Made by a program: the position numbers and the translations under genes
Shown here: piece after piece, positions 16,115-23,241 of the stretch
Numbering within the stretch: the stretch's first letter is position 1
Layout: each line of letters begins with the position of its first letter
Origin: Bryobacterales bacterium
GTDB lineage: Bacteria; Acidobacteriota; Terriglobia; Bryobacterales; Bryobacteraceae
DNA: 33,051 nucleotides
NCBI GenBank assembly: GCA_020852755.1
Contig: JADZAF010000271.1
Location: 1 to 33,051, forward strand
Direction: 5' to 3'
The notes under the pieces: model-generated
What the model was told of the DNA's origin: nothing
Database searches by the model: none
Seen by the model: only the letters and a program-made list of their open reading frames with translations

Positions 16115-16834
16115 TCAGCGATTCGCGGGCTTTTCCAGACGGAAGCGCTCTTTCCCGGCCGGACCGTCGTACTCGAGTTCGAAGCTCGCCGTCTTCATGC
16201 TGAGCTTCCGGTCCATGACCGGGAAGTAGAGATGGCCGGCTGCCGGCGCCGCGGCCGGTCCTGCCGGCAGGCCTTTCTCCTCCAGTTCGGTCTGCATGGT
16301 TTCCAGGTCCTTGGCTGTCGAGGCCGGCGGAGGCGGTCCGGAGCCCTTGCCGATTCCCACGCCCACCCCGGCGCCGGTCCGCCACCCGCCGCCCCGCCCG
16401 CCGTAAATCGAGGGGCCGGAGTCGTAACCCACGTCCACAGTGGGATACAGGTTGACATCGGAGTCCGATCGGGCTTTGGTTTCGCGCTGCAGGATGCGGG
16501 CCACGGTGCTCGCCTCCTGCGGGCGGATCATGAACGTCTCGCCGCGGCTGCGCACAAACAGCACGAAATCCGAGCCCGCGATCGCCGCCCGCCCGGCCTT
16601 GGGCGGGTAAATGGCCAGTTCCACGACCAGCCAGCCGCGGTTCAGGTCCGTTGCGAAAGCATTCCTGACCTCGCCGGCGGCCAGGATCGCGGCGCCCAGC
16701 ACCGTGCCGTCGCGCAGGGACGTGCCTGCGGGATAGTCGGCCGGGCTGGGGCGAGGCTTGAGGCCCCTGGCATCGGCGGCCAGGCAGGGAGTCACCAGGG
16801 CCGCACACGCCAGCAGATGCAGTGTTCGCTTCAT
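16115..16834 (-). CDS. Secreted protein of unknown function
   Basis: A 239-residue protein with a clear signal peptide (basic M-K-R, then a hydrophobic stretch to about residue 20, A-x-A-like site at L-A-A-D-A). I do not recognise a family. The mature part has a compact N-terminal region (about 35-125) with several beta-like stretches, then a Gly/Pro-rich linker (about 145-175, repeats of G-V-G and a run of four Pro), then a hydrophilic end. The frame is open to 16957, but the ATG at 16834, which overlaps the stop of the PEGA-like gene as ATGA, starts exactly at the signal peptide. That coupling suggests the two proteins act together in the periplasm or at the outer membrane. Confidence 0.75.
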   Translation of the reverse strand: MKRTLHLLACAALVTPCLAADARGLKPRPSPADYPAGTSLRDGTVLGAAILAAGEVRNAFATDLNRGWLVVELAIYPPKAGRAAIAGSDFVLFVRSRGETFMIRPQEASTVARILQRETKARSDSDVNLYPTVDVGYDSGPSIYGGRGGGWRTGAGVGVGIGKGSGPPPPASTAKDLETMQTELEEKGLPAGPAAAPAAGHLYFPVMDRKLSMKTASFELEYDGPAGKERFRLEKPANR

Positions 16835-17370
16835 GGCTGCTGCTCGCTGAATTCCGGTTTGATGGAGAGCGTCTTGCCGCTCAAAACGTAGATGCGCTTC
16901 TGAAAGGATCCCGCCGGGGAACGCAGTTCCAGGTTGTACGCACCCGGCTCCAGCCACATGCTCTTCAGCTTCCCGGACACGCCCGCGTAAGCCCCGTCCA
17001 GGAACACCTCAGCCTTTTCCGGAGCGCGCAACTTGACTTCGCCCATGTAGGGGGCATAGGCGAATCCGCTGAAGTAGCCGGGGTGGATGGCCGGATACCA
17101 CCACCAGGGATCATAGCCCCAGTAGCCCGGGGTCCAGAAACCAGGCCAATAAGCGTATCGCGAGTAGTACGGGTAGCCCCAATAGCTGCCGCCGTAGTGT
17201 GTGTAGCCCGCCCCGAGCGAGATCCCGCCCAGCCGCACGCGCGGGTGTCGGACAGGCTTCAAATCGGCCGAAGGCTCACCGGTCTTGCCGCGGTCGCTGC
17301 CGGTTTGCGCGGGGGCCGCGGCAATCAGGATGCATCCGAGCAGAAACGCGGATCGGAGGCTTCGATGCAC
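16831..17370 (-). CDS. Secreted aromatic-rich protein with C-terminal PEGA-like domain
   Basis: A 179-residue protein with a signal peptide (about 1-21, ending A-P-A-Q). Residues about 55-105 form a low-complexity stretch packed with Tyr, Trp, Gly and Pro (repeats such as Y-W-G-Y-P-Y-Y and D-P-W-W-W-Y-P). Residues about 112-173 resemble a PEGA domain, a small surface beta fold: V-K-L-R-A-P-E-K-A-E-V-F-L-D-G-A-Y-A-G, then L-E-P-G-A-Y-N-L-E-L. PEGA domains are found in surface-layer and cell-envelope proteins; their ligand is mostly unknown. The GTG start at 17370 has a strong GGAGGT 9 nt upstream. It overlaps the next secreted gene by 4 bp. Confidence 0.8.
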   Translation of the reverse strand: MHRSLRSAFLLGCILIAAAPAQTGSDRGKTGEPSADLKPVRHPRVRLGGISLGAGYTHYGGSYWGYPYYSRYAYWPGFWTPGYWGYDPWWWYPAIHPGYFSGFAYAPYMGEVKLRAPEKAEVFLDGAYAGVSGKLKSMWLEPGAYNLELRSPAGSFQKRIYVLSGKTLSIKPEFSEQQP

Positions 17371-17491
17371 GGTACAGACACCTCCGGCATCACGCCTTGC
17401 ACGCCGGGGACCCGGGGATAACCGGCTGAAAAATCGGATGCTGCCGGGCGCCGGGACTGGTTCAATTCCATCACATGGTGGATTTCAGCCA

Positions 17492-18382
17492 TCACTCGGG
17501 TCTGCCGGCGCTCCTTGCGAGGCGGGGGATTCGAGTGGACGCCCTGAGGGCGCGGTCCTTGCGGGGCGCGGAGACGTGCTCGGTGGCCGGCGGCTGCCCG
17601 AATCGCGGGCTGCTTACCGGAGTCTGTCCGGCCAGCTGGAAGACGGTGTAGCAGGCGTCGGCCAGAAGTTCACCTCCGGCCACCGCGCCTTGCAGCCGGA
17701 ACCTGTCCGCTCCGGCGTCGTCGTCCCGGTAGAGGGCCCGGGCGAGATCGAGGAGATTCGCACGGTTGTCCCGGACGGCGGAGTACACGCGCTCCAGCAG
17801 GTTCCGGGCCGTTTCCGGGATACTGCCGCCCATGCTGCGGGGCGGGCGGGAGGAGAGGCTGAAAGCGGGCGCGCTGCGTTCGATCACGCCGTGCAGGGCG
17901 ATCTCCCGCTTGTCCGCCGGCGGAGGCAGCAGTTCCTTGATCAGGCTGAGAGGCCCGTCCAGGGGCGTCAGGGCGTGGGCGGGGCAGGTGCTGTCTTCCA
18001 GGAAGTGAGCCAGCACGCCGGCGTGCATGGAAGCGCTGTCCGTGTTCCCTCCGCGCAGGGCGGCGACCAGCGCCGAGAGGGTGTATTCCAGGGAAGCAAT
18101 GTCGTCCTGCCGGTGCCAGGTCACGTTATGGATCAGCCGGCCGTCCGGCTTCTCGCAGTAGACCCGCATGCGGGCCCGCTGCTCCCCGGTGGCGGCGTGA
18201 TAATCGTCCGGATACAGGCAATACTCGCGGATCAGCCTGGCCTGGTCGAGGGCCCAGCGGGCGCGCGCCTCCGCGGGGATCGATTCCAGGGCCGCGCGGG
18301 TAATGGCCCGGTGCGGTTCGCCCCAGCCGTGGCAGTTCGCGCACGTCAGGACGGCAAGGCTCAGGATAACCGGTAATCGCAT
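17492..18382 (-). CDS. Secreted zinc-dependent phospholipase C / S1-P1 nuclease-like enzyme
   Basis: A 296-residue exported protein. Behind a signal peptide of about 19 residues the mature chain would begin at W20. Candidate zinc ligands match the spacing of Bacillus cereus phospholipase C: W20, H24, D59 or D60, H85, H126-x3-D130-x5-H136 (LAHFLEDSTCPAH) and H164-x3-E168. In that superfamily three zinc ions sit partly on the amino group and carbonyl of an N-terminal Trp, and the enzymes cut phospholipid or nucleic-acid phosphodiesters. The last 50 residues are basic and low in hydrophobics, an extension of unknown use. The ATG at 18382 has GGGAG upstream; the frame continues to 18442, but that would bury the signal peptide. 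It follows the DUF1080 gene by 16 bp. Which phosphodiester is cut is unknown. Confidence 0.78.
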   Translation of the reverse strand: MRLPVILSLAVLTCANCHGWGEPHRAITRAALESIPAEARARWALDQARLIREYCLYPDDYHAATGEQRARMRVYCEKPDGRLIHNVTWHRQDDIASLEYTLSALVAALRGGNTDSASMHAGVLAHFLEDSTCPAHALTPLDGPLSLIKELLPPPADKREIALHGVIERSAPAFSLSSRPPRSMGGSIPETARNLLERVYSAVRDNRANLLDLARALYRDDDAGADRFRLQGAVAGGELLADACYTVFQLAGQTPVSSPRFGQPPATEHVSAPRKDRALRASTRIPRLARSAGRPE

Positions 18383-18398
18383 CAACAGGCTCCCGCCA

Positions 18399-19367
18399 TC
18401 AGCGCTGCGGCAGCGAGATGGTGATGTTGCGGTAACGGACACCGCCGTGGTGGTCGCCCTGGAGGTAGATCGGTCCGGGCTCGCCTTCCTTGCTGTCCAG
18501 CGCGCCTCCGGTGATTCCCGCGATCTCCTGGTTCTCCAGGGTGGTCATGCCGTTGAGCACTACCGTCACCGCGCGTCCGACCAGGGTGATGTCGTAGACC
18601 TGCCACTCTCCCGGCGGCCGGCCCGGCACGTCGACGGCCGGGGCCAGATAACCGTAGATAGCGCCCAGGCCTCCCGTGGCGGGTCCCCGCCGCGGCGGCG
18701 CATCCGGACGGCGGCCGGCGGTCACCTGGGCCTCATAGCGGCCGCGCAGGTATACGCCGCTGTTCTCCCCCTCCGGGCAGTTGAACTCGATATGCAGCTT
18801 GAAATCGTCGAAGGTGCGGGTTGTCCTGAGGTTGGAACCCCTGTCCTCGTTCACCAGTTCACCCTTCCGGGCTACCCAGTGGCTGGCAGCGTCCTTCAGG
18901 CCGGGCGTATTGTTGATGGGCTCCCAGCCGGTCAAGTCCTTGCCGTTGAACAACGGTTCCGGAGCGCTCCAGGCGGCAGGCGCTTCGCGCTTCAGATCCG
19001 GCGCGCGCTCGCCGGCGATGCGCGCATTCGGCTCCCCTCCGCGCTTCTGGACGCCGCTCAGCTTGCCCTCCTGAGCGTTCAGCTCCCATAGGACCTCGGG
19101 TCCCTTGTCGGATGCGGGCGAGAGGGTAACCACCAGGAGTGAGCCCTCCATCCGGGCGGGCGCGGGGCGCACGTTGCCGGTGCGCGGCTGCACACGGACT
19201 TCGGGCACGCCGTCCTTCTCACTCAGCTCCAGCCAGCCCGGGTAGGTTGCGTCGGACGCGGTGAGAGTCAGATCCCACCTTCCGATGAACGGGTTGGGTC
19301 CTTTCTGGGAACACGCAGAAAGCAGGATGCTCCCCGCGACGGTCAACAGCACGCGGAATCGCCTCAT
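18399..19367 (-). CDS. DUF1080 lipoprotein (3-keto-disaccharide hydrolase-like)
   Basis: A 322-residue lipoprotein with lipobox LLSAC (C19). An N-terminal part (about 27-120) looks like a beta-barrel-type accessory domain (F-I-G-R-W-D-L-T). The DUF1080 concanavalin-like domain starts at PLFNGKDLTGW (138-148) and runs to the end, with the usual NSGVYLRGRYE near 202-212 and a final Y-R-N-I-T-I. Pfam now names this domain 3-keto-disaccharide hydrolase; members are thought to cleave 3-keto-glycosides made by Gfo/Idh/MocA oxidoreductases. Just such an oxidoreductase is encoded divergently, 90 bp away. It heads a four-gene minus-strand unit of exported proteins. A TANNNT hexamer (TAAACT) lies 8 nt before the ATG. 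Confidence 0.88.
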   Translation of the reverse strand: MRRFRVLLTVAGSILLSACSQKGPNPFIGRWDLTLTASDATYPGWLELSEKDGVPEVRVQPRTGNVRPAPARMEGSLLVVTLSPASDKGPEVLWELNAQEGKLSGVQKRGGEPNARIAGERAPDLKREAPAAWSAPEPLFNGKDLTGWEPINNTPGLKDAASHWVARKGELVNEDRGSNLRTTRTFDDFKLHIEFNCPEGENSGVYLRGRYEAQVTAGRRPDAPPRRGPATGGLGAIYGYLAPAVDVPGRPPGEWQVYDITLVGRAVTVVLNGMTTLENQEIAGITGGALDSKEGEPGPIYLQGDHHGGVRYRNITISLPQR

Positions 19368-19375
19368 GGGACCTT

Positions 19376-19381
19376 AGTTTA
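19376..19381 (-). promoter_or_regulatory. Candidate -10 element (TAAACT) before the DUF1080 gene
   Basis: Minus-strand TAAACT ends 8 nt before the ATG at 19367. It has the TANNNT form and distance seen before other first genes here, but AAGG between it and the ATG could also act as a weak ribosome binding site. The divergent gene on the other side has its own TATAGT at 19420-19425 and a normal GGGAG leader. Confidence 0.25.
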
Positions 19382-19457
19382 TCGCAGTCGCCATCGATTC
19401 GGAGAATCAGATATGGTTATATAGTTCAAGCGGTTTGACACGAAATCGGGAGAAGTC

Positions 19458-20819
19458 ATGACGGAACAGAGCCTCAGCCGGCGGCGTTGTTTGAAGGCCG
19501 CTGTTTTCACCATTTTACCGGGCGGCCTGGCCCGGGGATATCAGGCCAATGAGAAACTGAGTCTGGGCGTGATCGGGCTGGCGGGCATGGGTTCGGTGGA
19601 TGCCCGGGAACTGGCCAAACTCGGGGAGAATATCACCGCTTTGTGCGACGTGGATTCCGAGGTGCTGGAGAAGCGCGGCGCCACGTACCCGGATGCGCGC
19701 CGCTACACCGACTTTCGCAGGATGTTCGAGAAGGAAAAATTGGACGGTGTGGTGGTCGCCACTCCGGATCACAACCACGCCTACATCAGCGTGCTGGCCA
19801 TGACCCAGGGCCTCCACGTCTACTGCGAGAAGCCCCTCACCCAGACGATGTACGAAGCCCGGGTGATGGCGCGGGTGGCCGCCGAGCGGAAAGCCATCAC
19901 CCAGATGGGCACCAGCAGCAGCGCCAGCGAAGGCAACATGCGCACGGTCGAGCTGATCCAGTCCGGAGCCCTGGGAGAGATCACCGAAGTGCACTGCTGG
20001 ACCAACCGGCCCATCTGGCCGCAGGGCTTCGAACGTCCCTCGGGTGAGGAGCCCGTGCCCGAGACGCTCAACTGGGACCTGTGGTCCGGTCCGGCGCAGG
20101 TGCGGGGTTTCCGGGCGAAATGGCCGGAGGGCCACCCCGTCTACAGCCTTCCCAAGGACAAGCTGAACCAGGGCCGCATGTACCACCCCTTCTCCTGGCG
20201 CGGCTGGCTGGACTACGGCACCGGAGCCCTGGGCGACATCGCGCCGCACTCCCTGAATGTAGTGTTCTGGGCCCTGGACCTGGGCGCGCCGGACAGCGCC
20301 GAGGTGGTGGCCTGCGCCGGAATGAAGCCGGCCATGTACCCGGAGTGGAGCGTCATCCGTTTCGACTTCGGCCCTCGCGGCGTGCACCCGCCGATGAAAC
20401 TCTTCTGGTACGACGGCGGCAAGTTCCCGCCGCTCGAGATCAGCGGCGAGAACCCTGGCGGGGGAGGGCTGGTCTTCATCGGGACCAAGGGCAGCCTGCC
20501 GCAGGGCCGCGGGCCATTCTATGGGAGGCAGACCGAGCCCTATGCGCCTCCGCCCCAGCGGCAATGGGACCGGGAGAGCGTCCACAAGGATTGGGCGCGG
20601 GGCATCCGGACCGGCCGGCCGCCGGGATGCCACTTCGGCTATGCCGGTCCGTTCACCGAAGCCTACCTGCTGGGCAACATCGCCTTGCGGATCGGCCATC
20701 GCGTGGAGTGGAATCCGCTTACCTTCCGGGTGACCAATTGCCAGGAAGCCAACCAGTATTTGCGGCGCGACGACCGCAAGGGATGGGAACTACAAAAGAT
20801 CTCGGGCGTTACTCTCTAG
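19458..20819 (+). CDS. Tat-exported Gfo/Idh/MocA family oxidoreductase
   Basis: A 453-residue NAD(P)-dependent sugar oxidoreductase. The N-terminus has a Tat-like signal (S-R-R-R-C-L-K at 7-13, then a short hydrophobic stretch). The Rossmann loop is GVIGLAGMGSV at 37-47; the usual second Gly is Ala42. The family motif C-E-K-P-L lies at 123-127, with Lys125 the expected catalytic residue, and DHNHAY precedes it at 104-109. The C-terminal domain (about 160-440) holds GDIAPHSLN. Exported members such as Zymomonas glucose-fructose oxidoreductase keep their cofactor bound, which would be needed here. A GGGAG leader sits before the ATG. It shares an operon with the fucose-isomerase-like gene (17 bp gap) and diverges from DUF1080, pointing to extracytoplasmic oxidation of a sugar or glycoside. 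Confidence 0.9.
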   Translation: MTEQSLSRRRCLKAAVFTILPGGLARGYQANEKLSLGVIGLAGMGSVDARELAKLGENITALCDVDSEVLEKRGATYPDARRYTDFRRMFEKEKLDGVVVATPDHNHAYISVLAMTQGLHVYCEKPLTQTMYEARVMARVAAERKAITQMGTSSSASEGNMRTVELIQSGALGEITEVHCWTNRPIWPQGFERPSGEEPVPETLNWDLWSGPAQVRGFRAKWPEGHPVYSLPKDKLNQGRMYHPFSWRGWLDYGTGALGDIAPHSLNVVFWALDLGAPDSAEVVACAGMKPAMYPEWSVIRFDFGPRGVHPPMKLFWYDGGKFPPLEISGENPGGGGLVFIGTKGSLPQGRGPFYGRQTEPYAPPPQRQWDRESVHKDWARGIRTGRPPGCHFGYAGPFTEAYLLGNIALRIGHRVEWNPLTFRVTNCQEANQYLRRDDRKGWELQKISGVTL

Positions 20820-20836
20820 CCGGAAAGGATGCCTCG

Positions 20837-22234
20837 ATGCAGCTCGATGTTTTGAAGTCCAGCCGCCGCGATTTCCTGCGTCTCTGCGGCGGCGCCTGCG
20901 CGGCCTGCGCCGCCTGCCCCTCCGCTGTGCCCGCGCCGCCGGCCGCCCCGGAAAAGACCCGGCTGCGCGTGGTCTTCACCCACACACCTCCGGAGCTGCC
21001 CACCTGGCCGAATCGGGGCTATGACTACGAAGGCCGCAAGCAGGAAATCCTGCGCCGCTTCCGCCAGGACCTGCCTCACATGGAGTTCCTGCCGGTGACG
21101 GCCCTCAAAGCGGAAGATGCCCAGGAGATTCTGGCCAGGGATGCCGAGGTGGACGGCTACATCTGGTTTCTTGTCGGCCTGGGTCCGGCCGTGGGCATGA
21201 CCATCGCCCAGACCGGCAGGCCCGTAGTGTTCGTCGATGATCTGTACGCCGGAAGCGGCACGTTCCTCGGGAACTTCGCCCGCGCCAGGCGCCTGGGACT
21301 CAAGGTGGCCGGCGTCTCCTCCTCGCGTTTCGAAGACGTCGTGCAGGCAGCCCGCGCCTTCGACTGCATCAAGCGCCTGAAGTCGGCCGTCATCATCGAC
21401 GGCACGGAAGGCAATCCGTCGGCGGAAGGCGGCGCCATACGGGACCTGTTCGGCGCCGAGGTACGCCAGGTGGGGGCGGAGGAATTCAACAGCCGCTACC
21501 AGGCGGCGGATCGAGCCGAAGGGCAGCGCTGGGCCAACCAGTGGATGAAGAACGCCCAGAAGATCGTGGAGCCGACCCGCGAGGAAATCGGCAAATCCGG
21601 ACTGATGTACGTGGCCATGAAGGACCTCATGGCCCGCAACAAGGCCGATGCCATCACCATTGACTGCCTGCGGCTGCTGTACGGCGGCAAACTGCCCGCC
21701 TATCCCTGTCTGGGCTTCACCCAGCTGAACAACGACGGTCTGGTAGGCGCGTGCGAGGCGGATCTGCAATCCACCATCAGCATGCTGGTGATGACCTACC
21801 TGACCGGCCGTCCGGGGTTCATCTCCGACCCGGTGATCGACACGTCCAGGAACCAGATCATCTACGCCCACTGCGTCGCGCCCACGAAGGTGTTCGGCCC
21901 CCAAGGTCCCGCCAACCCGTACCACATCCGCAATCACTCCGAGGACCGCAAGGGCGCGGTGGTGCGCTCCCTGCTGCCGCTCGGCCAGATGACCACCACG
22001 CTGAAGTTCCTGCCGCAGCGCAAGGAGGTGGTCATCCATCAGGGCAAAGCGGTGGCCAACGTCGATGAAGACAAGGCCTGCCGCACCAAGCTGGCGGTGG
22101 AAGGCCCGGACACCCGCAAACTGAAAGACGAGTGGGCCTGGGGCTGGCACCGTGTGACATTCTACGGCGACTATCGCGACGCGGTGGACACGTTCAGCTC
22201 GCTGATGGGCATCAAGGTGCTTCCCGAAGGGTAG
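20837..22234 (+). CDS. Tat-exported L-fucose/L-arabinose isomerase-like protein
   Basis: A 465-residue protein. The N-terminus S-S-R-R-D-F-L-R (8-15) is a near-perfect Tat motif, followed by a Cys/Ala-rich stretch with four Cys. The central part (VDGYIWFLVGLGP, then PVVFVDDLYAGSGTF) and the later TIDCLRLL, GACEADLQSTISMLVMTYLTG and NQIIYAHC blocks resemble L-fucose and L-arabinose isomerase folds, where the Glu and Asp of E-A-D help bind metal. Cytoplasmic isomerases have no leader, so export is odd; it may be a repurposed fold acting on keto-sugars. The frame is open back to 20081, but that part is a shadow of the oxidoreductase gene. The ATG at 20837 has GGAAAGGAT just upstream. Enzymatic activity is uncertain. 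Confidence 0.8.
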   Translation: MQLDVLKSSRRDFLRLCGGACAACAACPSAVPAPPAAPEKTRLRVVFTHTPPELPTWPNRGYDYEGRKQEILRRFRQDLPHMEFLPVTALKAEDAQEILARDAEVDGYIWFLVGLGPAVGMTIAQTGRPVVFVDDLYAGSGTFLGNFARARRLGLKVAGVSSSRFEDVVQAARAFDCIKRLKSAVIIDGTEGNPSAEGGAIRDLFGAEVRQVGAEEFNSRYQAADRAEGQRWANQWMKNAQKIVEPTREEIGKSGLMYVAMKDLMARNKADAITIDCLRLLYGGKLPAYPCLGFTQLNNDGLVGACEADLQSTISMLVMTYLTGRPGFISDPVIDTSRNQIIYAHCVAPTKVFGPQGPANPYHIRNHSEDRKGAVVRSLLPLGQMTTTLKFLPQRKEVVIHQGKAVANVDEDKACRTKLAVEGPDTRKLKDEWAWGWHRVTFYGDYRDAVDTFSSLMGIKVLPEG

Positions 22235-22250
22235 AGGATCCGGCTGCGCG

Positions 22251-23171
22251 TCAGTAGAAGAAGAGCACGTCGGGCCGGACGCCCCAGTTAGCCTCGGTGC
22301 AGTAGCCGCACTTCATCCGGTAGCCGCTCCAGGTTTCGCGTACCAGCACCGGAATGCGCTCGGGATCGGCCGGGTCATGGTACGCCGAGATGGCCAGGCG
22401 AGGGTGGAAGCGGAGGATCGTCCGGCGGGCTCCGGCCAGGGCGCGCTGCTCGGCGCCTTCGATGTCCATCTTGATGTAGTCAACCCGCGGCAGGGCCAGT
22501 TCCTCGACCAGCTTGTCGATGGTGGTCAGGGCCACCCGGGCGCCCTCGCGCGCTCCCTCGCGCTTGATCACGAAACTGTCGGCGGCCGAGTTCTCCGGGT
22601 CCACCTGCAGGGTCAGGAAGTCGTCTTTATCCCAGACGCCCTTGGGATACAGGATCACCTTGCGGGCGGCGATTTCCGAAGCGAAGTTGCGCCGCAGGCA
22701 CTCCACGTTCTCCGGACCCGGTTCGATGGCCACTACCAGGCTGGCGCCCGCGTCCAGGGCTTCGCGGGTGTAGACGCCCATGTTGGCGCCGCAGTCCAGC
22801 ACGACGTCTCCGGCCTTCACCGCCTCGGCTCCGGTTCCGTAGATCTTGCGCTCCTGCTCGGCCAGGTTGAAGGGCAGGACATAGTCGTTTCCCGCGGGCA
22901 TCCAGTAGCGTCCCTTGGGCGTCTCCCACAGGTGATAGCCGGCGGGGTCGCGCTCCACTTCCCGGCTGCCCGCCAGGATACGGTCCTTGGCCTCCGTCAG
23001 CAGGCGCTTGTGCCGCTCGGCCTCCAGGGCATTCGCCATGGGACAGACCGGGCTGCGACCGGCCACGACCAGCGCGAAGAGGCGCAGAGGCGCGTAGTAG
23101 TGGGACGTAATGGCGAAAGCGGCGATGACTGCGGCGGCGGCAAGGCCTGTAAGCACGCGGCGAGACTTCAC
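22251..23171 (-). CDS. FkbM family methyltransferase with N-terminal membrane anchor
   Basis: A 306-residue protein. A basic M-K-S-R-R is followed by a hydrophobic segment at about 7-37. The SAM-binding domain starts near 120: VVLDCGANMGVYT (motif I), then VVAIEPGPENVECLRRNF, and VDYIKMDIEGAE, the usual FkbM D-I-E-G-x-E signature. FkbM enzymes O-methylate sugars or small molecules, often in glycan clusters, which fits the neighbouring sugar nucleotidyltransferase. The charge pattern of the anchor suggests the catalytic domain may lie outside the cytoplasm, odd for a SAM enzyme; the segment may instead be peripheral. GTG start with no clear Shine-Dalgarno; TAGAAT lies 6 nt upstream. Confidence 0.88.
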   Translation of the reverse strand: MKSRRVLTGLAAAAVIAAFAITSHYYAPLRLFALVVAGRSPVCPMANALEAERHKRLLTEAKDRILAGSREVERDPAGYHLWETPKGRYWMPAGNDYVLPFNLAEQERKIYGTGAEAVKAGDVVLDCGANMGVYTREALDAGASLVVAIEPGPENVECLRRNFASEIAARKVILYPKGVWDKDDFLTLQVDPENSAADSFVIKREGAREGARVALTTIDKLVEELALPRVDYIKMDIEGAEQRALAGARRTILRFHPRLAISAYHDPADPERIPVLVRETWSGYRMKCGYCTEANWGVRPDVLFFY

Positions 23172-23177
23172 CTTACG

Positions 23178-23183
23178 ATTCTA
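23178..23183 (-). promoter_or_regulatory. Candidate -10 element (TAGAAT) before the FkbM gene
   Basis: Minus-strand TAGAAT (five of six bases match TATAAT) ends 6 nt before the GTG start. No Shine-Dalgarno sequence lies between, so transcription would begin at or beside the start codon. No clear -35. A divergent -10-like hexamer for the neighbouring gene lies 45 bp away. Confidence 0.4.
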
Positions 23184-23228
23184 CAAAAGGCCCCCGGCTG
23201 CGGAAGAACCGCGAGCGGCCCGGAAATA

Positions 23229-23234
23229 TATAGT
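23229..23234 (+). promoter_or_regulatory. Candidate -10 element (TATAGT) before the nucleotidyltransferase gene
   Basis: TATAGT ends 7 nt before the ATG at 23242. GGAAGGG lies between but reaches the ATG itself, too close to act well as a ribosome binding site. The layout fits a leaderless or nearly leaderless transcript. No clear -35. Confidence 0.4.
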
Positions 23235-23241
23235 GGAAGGG

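Noticed and set aside
19435..19440. A perfect TTGACA before the Gfo/Idh/MocA gene
   Set aside because: A -10 at normal spacing would fall on the ATG at 19458, and no -10-like hexamer is there. Better treated as chance.
20081..20836. An N-terminal extension of the isomerase-like gene
   Set aside because: The extra 250 codons lie inside the Gfo/Idh/MocA gene in another frame. The Tat signal at 20837 with its ribosome binding site marks the true start.
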